NCBI GenBank assembly: GCA_905370385.1
Contig: CAJPKN010000080.1
Location: 1 to 7,138 of the forward strand
Length of the DNA stretch: 7,138 nt
Origin: Stomatobaculum longum
GTDB taxonomy: Bacteria > Bacillota > Clostridia > Lachnospirales > Lachnospiraceae
Direction of reading: 5' to 3'
The first letter of the stretch is position 1. Every line of letters starts with the position of its first letter. A program made the translations under genes and the position numbers. This document shows positions 5,651 through 7,138 of this stretch, one piece after another. The notes below the pieces were generated by a model. That model did no database searches. It was not told the origin of the DNA and saw only the letters and a list, made by a program, of their open reading frames with translations.

Positions 5651-6598
5651 ATGGAGAAGATTTGCATTGGCGTAGATGTCGGCGGAACCGGCATCAAGTT
5701 GGGAATGTTTCGGGAAGACGGAACGCTCATCAAGAAATGGGATTTTCCGACCGATACGAGTGATAACGGAAGCCATGTGTTGCCTGACATTGCAAAGAGC
5801 ATTCAAACGATGACGGAAGAGAGTTTTCACGGCAAGGCGGAGCTCATCGGTGTGGGACTCGGGGTTCCGGGACCGGTGCAACCGACCGGCTATGTGGAAG
5901 TAGGCGTCAACCTGAATTGGCGGGAGATGTACCCGGCGCGGGAACTCTCGGAGCTGCTCGGCGGTGTTCGCGTTGAGGTCGGCAACGATGCCAATGTCGC
6001 TGCGCTCGGTGAGGCTTGGCGCGGCGGCGGCGAAGGTGCGGCGAATGCGGTTCTCATTACGCTCGGAACCGGTGTCGGCGGCGGCATTATCATGGACGGT
6101 GAAATCGTGACCGGAAAGCACGGACTCGCGGGTGAGATCGGGCACATTCATGTGCGGGACGGCGAGACCGAGCCCTGTAACTGCGGGGCGGTCGGTTGCC
6201 TTGAGCAGATTGCGAGTGCCACCGGCATTGTCCGCGAAGCGAAACGCCGCCTCGCGAAGGAAAAGGAGCGGGAGAGCGGCCTCCGCGCCTTCGGCGACAA
6301 GCTGACGGCGAAGGATGTCTGCGACCTCGGACGGGAGGGCGATGCCCTCGCGGATGAAATCATGGAGACGGTCGCCAAGTATCTCGGTGAGACCGTGGCC
6401 ATGCTCTGCATGACCATAGACCCGGAGATCTTTATCATCGGCGGCGGCGTGTCCCGGGCGGGGGCTTACCTGCTCGACAAAATCAGAGTTTATTACGACC
6501 GCTATATGAAGATTTCTCAGAACCGCGGTCGCGTGGTGCTCGCGGAGCTCGGCAACGACGCCGGCATCTACGGCGCGGCAAAGCTGGTGCTCGGATGA
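5651..6598 (+). CDS. glcK: ROK-family glucokinase
   Basis: This cytosolic enzyme phosphorylates glucose to glucose-6-phosphate with ATP, feeding glycolysis. At 315 residues it matches Gram-positive ROK glucokinases. Visible motifs: the phosphate-1 loop DVGGTGIK (9-16), GLGVPGPV (69-76), the catalytic aspartate D113 in GNDANVAALGEA (111-122), the phosphate-2 loop LGTGVGGG (138-145), and the sugar and zinc region EIGHIHV (162-168) with CNCGAVGCLEQ (176-186). H165, C176, C178 and C183 form the ROK structural zinc site, and the adenosine motif GGGVSRAG is at 264-271. There is no N-terminal helix-turn-helix, so it is a kinase and not a ROK repressor. GGAGGGG (5637-5643) lies 7 nt before the ATG, which follows the DUF5711 stop by 16 bp. 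Its TGA overlaps the next gene's ATG. Specificity for glucose over other hexoses is inferred from the family. Confidence 0.94.
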   Translation: MEKICIGVDVGGTGIKLGMFREDGTLIKKWDFPTDTSDNGSHVLPDIAKSIQTMTEESFHGKAELIGVGLGVPGPVQPTGYVEVGVNLNWREMYPARELSELLGGVRVEVGNDANVAALGEAWRGGGEGAANAVLITLGTGVGGGIIMDGEIVTGKHGLAGEIGHIHVRDGETEPCNCGAVGCLEQIASATGIVREAKRRLAKEKERESGLRAFGDKLTAKDVCDLGREGDALADEIMETVAKYLGETVAMLCMTIDPEIFIIGGGVSRAGAYLLDKIRVYYDRYMKISQNRGRVVLAELGNDAGIYGAAKLVLG

Positions 6599-7138
6599 CG
6601 CAGGAGCCTTTCCCGGGCGTCTTTGTGGTCGAAGCCGAGACCGAAATGGTAGGCGTCCGGCATTTGAATTACGGTATTTTGCGCGGAAAACCCGGCGAGC
6701 GCAGCGTGTTGATTGACTGCGGCTTTCCGGCGGGATTGGACCCTTTCGGGGCAGAGACACTACGAAGGGCGTTTCAAGAGCTTCGGCTTTCCCCGGCGGA
6801 GCTTGACGTTTTGATTACGCACGGGCATAAGGATCACCTCGGGCAGGCGCAGGAACTCGAGCGTTTGGGCGCGCGCATCTTTGTAAACCCGGAGGATATG
6901 GATCAAAGTGCCATACTGAATACCCTGCTCATGGGAGATGAGGGACGGCGCATGCTCTTTCGCCTGGTCGGGCTCGAGACCTATGACCGGGAGACCTATG
7001 AGGCCTTTTGGTCAGCGGCGGACGGCTTTGTGGAGGGCTATCGAAATATCTGGGATTTTCCCTACACACCCATACACCCGGGGGAGAGCCGCACGGTCGG
7101 CGACTATTGCCTCGAGGTAGCGGCGCTGCCCGGGCACA
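6595..7138 (+). CDS. MBL-fold metallo-hydrolase (partial, 3' end beyond window)
   Basis: The visible 181 codons encode the N-terminal half of a metallo-beta-lactamase-fold hydrolase. The metal-binding motif THGHKDH is at 75-81 (H76, H78, D80, H81), preceded by the usual strand and aspartate of VLIDCGFP (43-50). LPGH at 178-181 supplies the next metal histidine (H181) exactly at the window edge. Between them, about 100-160, is a mostly helical insertion (LNTLLMGDEGRRMLF through YRNIWDFPY) that is probably a family-specific lid. The start ATG overlaps the glcK stop as ATGA and has no Shine-Dalgarno site, so translation should depend on glcK translation. The substrate is unknown; family members include glyoxalase II, lactonases and nucleases. 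Coupling to glcK hints at carbon metabolism or aldehyde detoxification, which is only inference. Confidence 0.9.
   Translation, partial: MTQEPFPGVFVVEAETEMVGVRHLNYGILRGKPGERSVLIDCGFPAGLDPFGAETLRRAFQELRLSPAELDVLITHGHKDHLGQAQELERLGARIFVNPEDMDQSAILNTLLMGDEGRRMLFRLVGLETYDRETYEAFWSAADGFVEGYRNIWDFPYTPIHPGESRTVGDYCLEVAALPGH

Noticed and set aside
5612..6760. 382-codon open frame on the minus strand
   Set aside because: It is fully antisense to glcK and the start of the hydrolase, which carry intact catalytic and zinc motifs. It is a composition artefact.

Overview
The window looks like ordinary chromosomal DNA from a fairly GC-rich Firmicute, most likely a member of the Clostridia/Lachnospiraceae. 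The grounds are: strong AGGAGG-type ribosome binding sites before most genes; a MurG of the clostridial/Bacillus cereus 'MurG2' type (motif HESDMTPGLANR), encoded alone and not inside a division and cell wall cluster; a DUF5711-like protein; an 88-residue hypothetical protein of a kind I associate with Lachnospiraceae; and a ROK-type glucokinase. There are no tRNAs, rRNAs, CRISPR arrays, insertion sequences or phage genes, and codon use looks even throughout. These assignments come from reading the sequence, not from searches.

Layout. Positions 1-155 hold the probable tail of an upstream gene, a hairpin whose T-run lies on the minus strand, and the leader of the first operon. A plus-strand pair follows: a HIT-family nucleotide hydrolase/transferase (156-572) and a rhomboid intramembrane protease (577-1191). 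The rhomboid gene ends tail-to-tail inside the 3' end of murG (minus strand, 1146-2219), with 46 bp shared. murG is divergent from mtnN (MTA/SAH nucleosidase, 2314-3009), and a good sigma-A-like promoter for murG lies between them. mtnN converges, with only 2 bp between stop codons, on a small conserved hypothetical gene (minus, 3012-3278). A terminator-like hairpin for plus-strand transcripts lies inside that small gene. From 3377 to the end runs a tightly packed plus-strand operon: a two-TM coiled-coil membrane protein (GTG start), a DUF5711-like bitopic membrane protein with a probable beta-propeller, ROK glucokinase, and a metallo-beta-lactamase-fold hydrolase cut by the window end. The joints are 2 bp, 16 bp and an ATGA overlap.

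Functionally the region mixes housekeeping roles: peptidoglycan lipid II synthesis (MurG), recycling of methylthioadenosine and S-adenosylhomocysteine (MtnN), glucose phosphorylation (GlcK), and nucleotide phosphoramidate or dinucleotide hydrolysis (HIT). The least understood part is the coiled-coil/DUF5711 membrane pair ahead of glcK. I see no clear new defence or mobile system. The most interesting structural theme is compact, overlapping transcription: two convergent gene pairs without intergenic terminators, and termination and possibly promoter signals embedded in antisense coding sequence.
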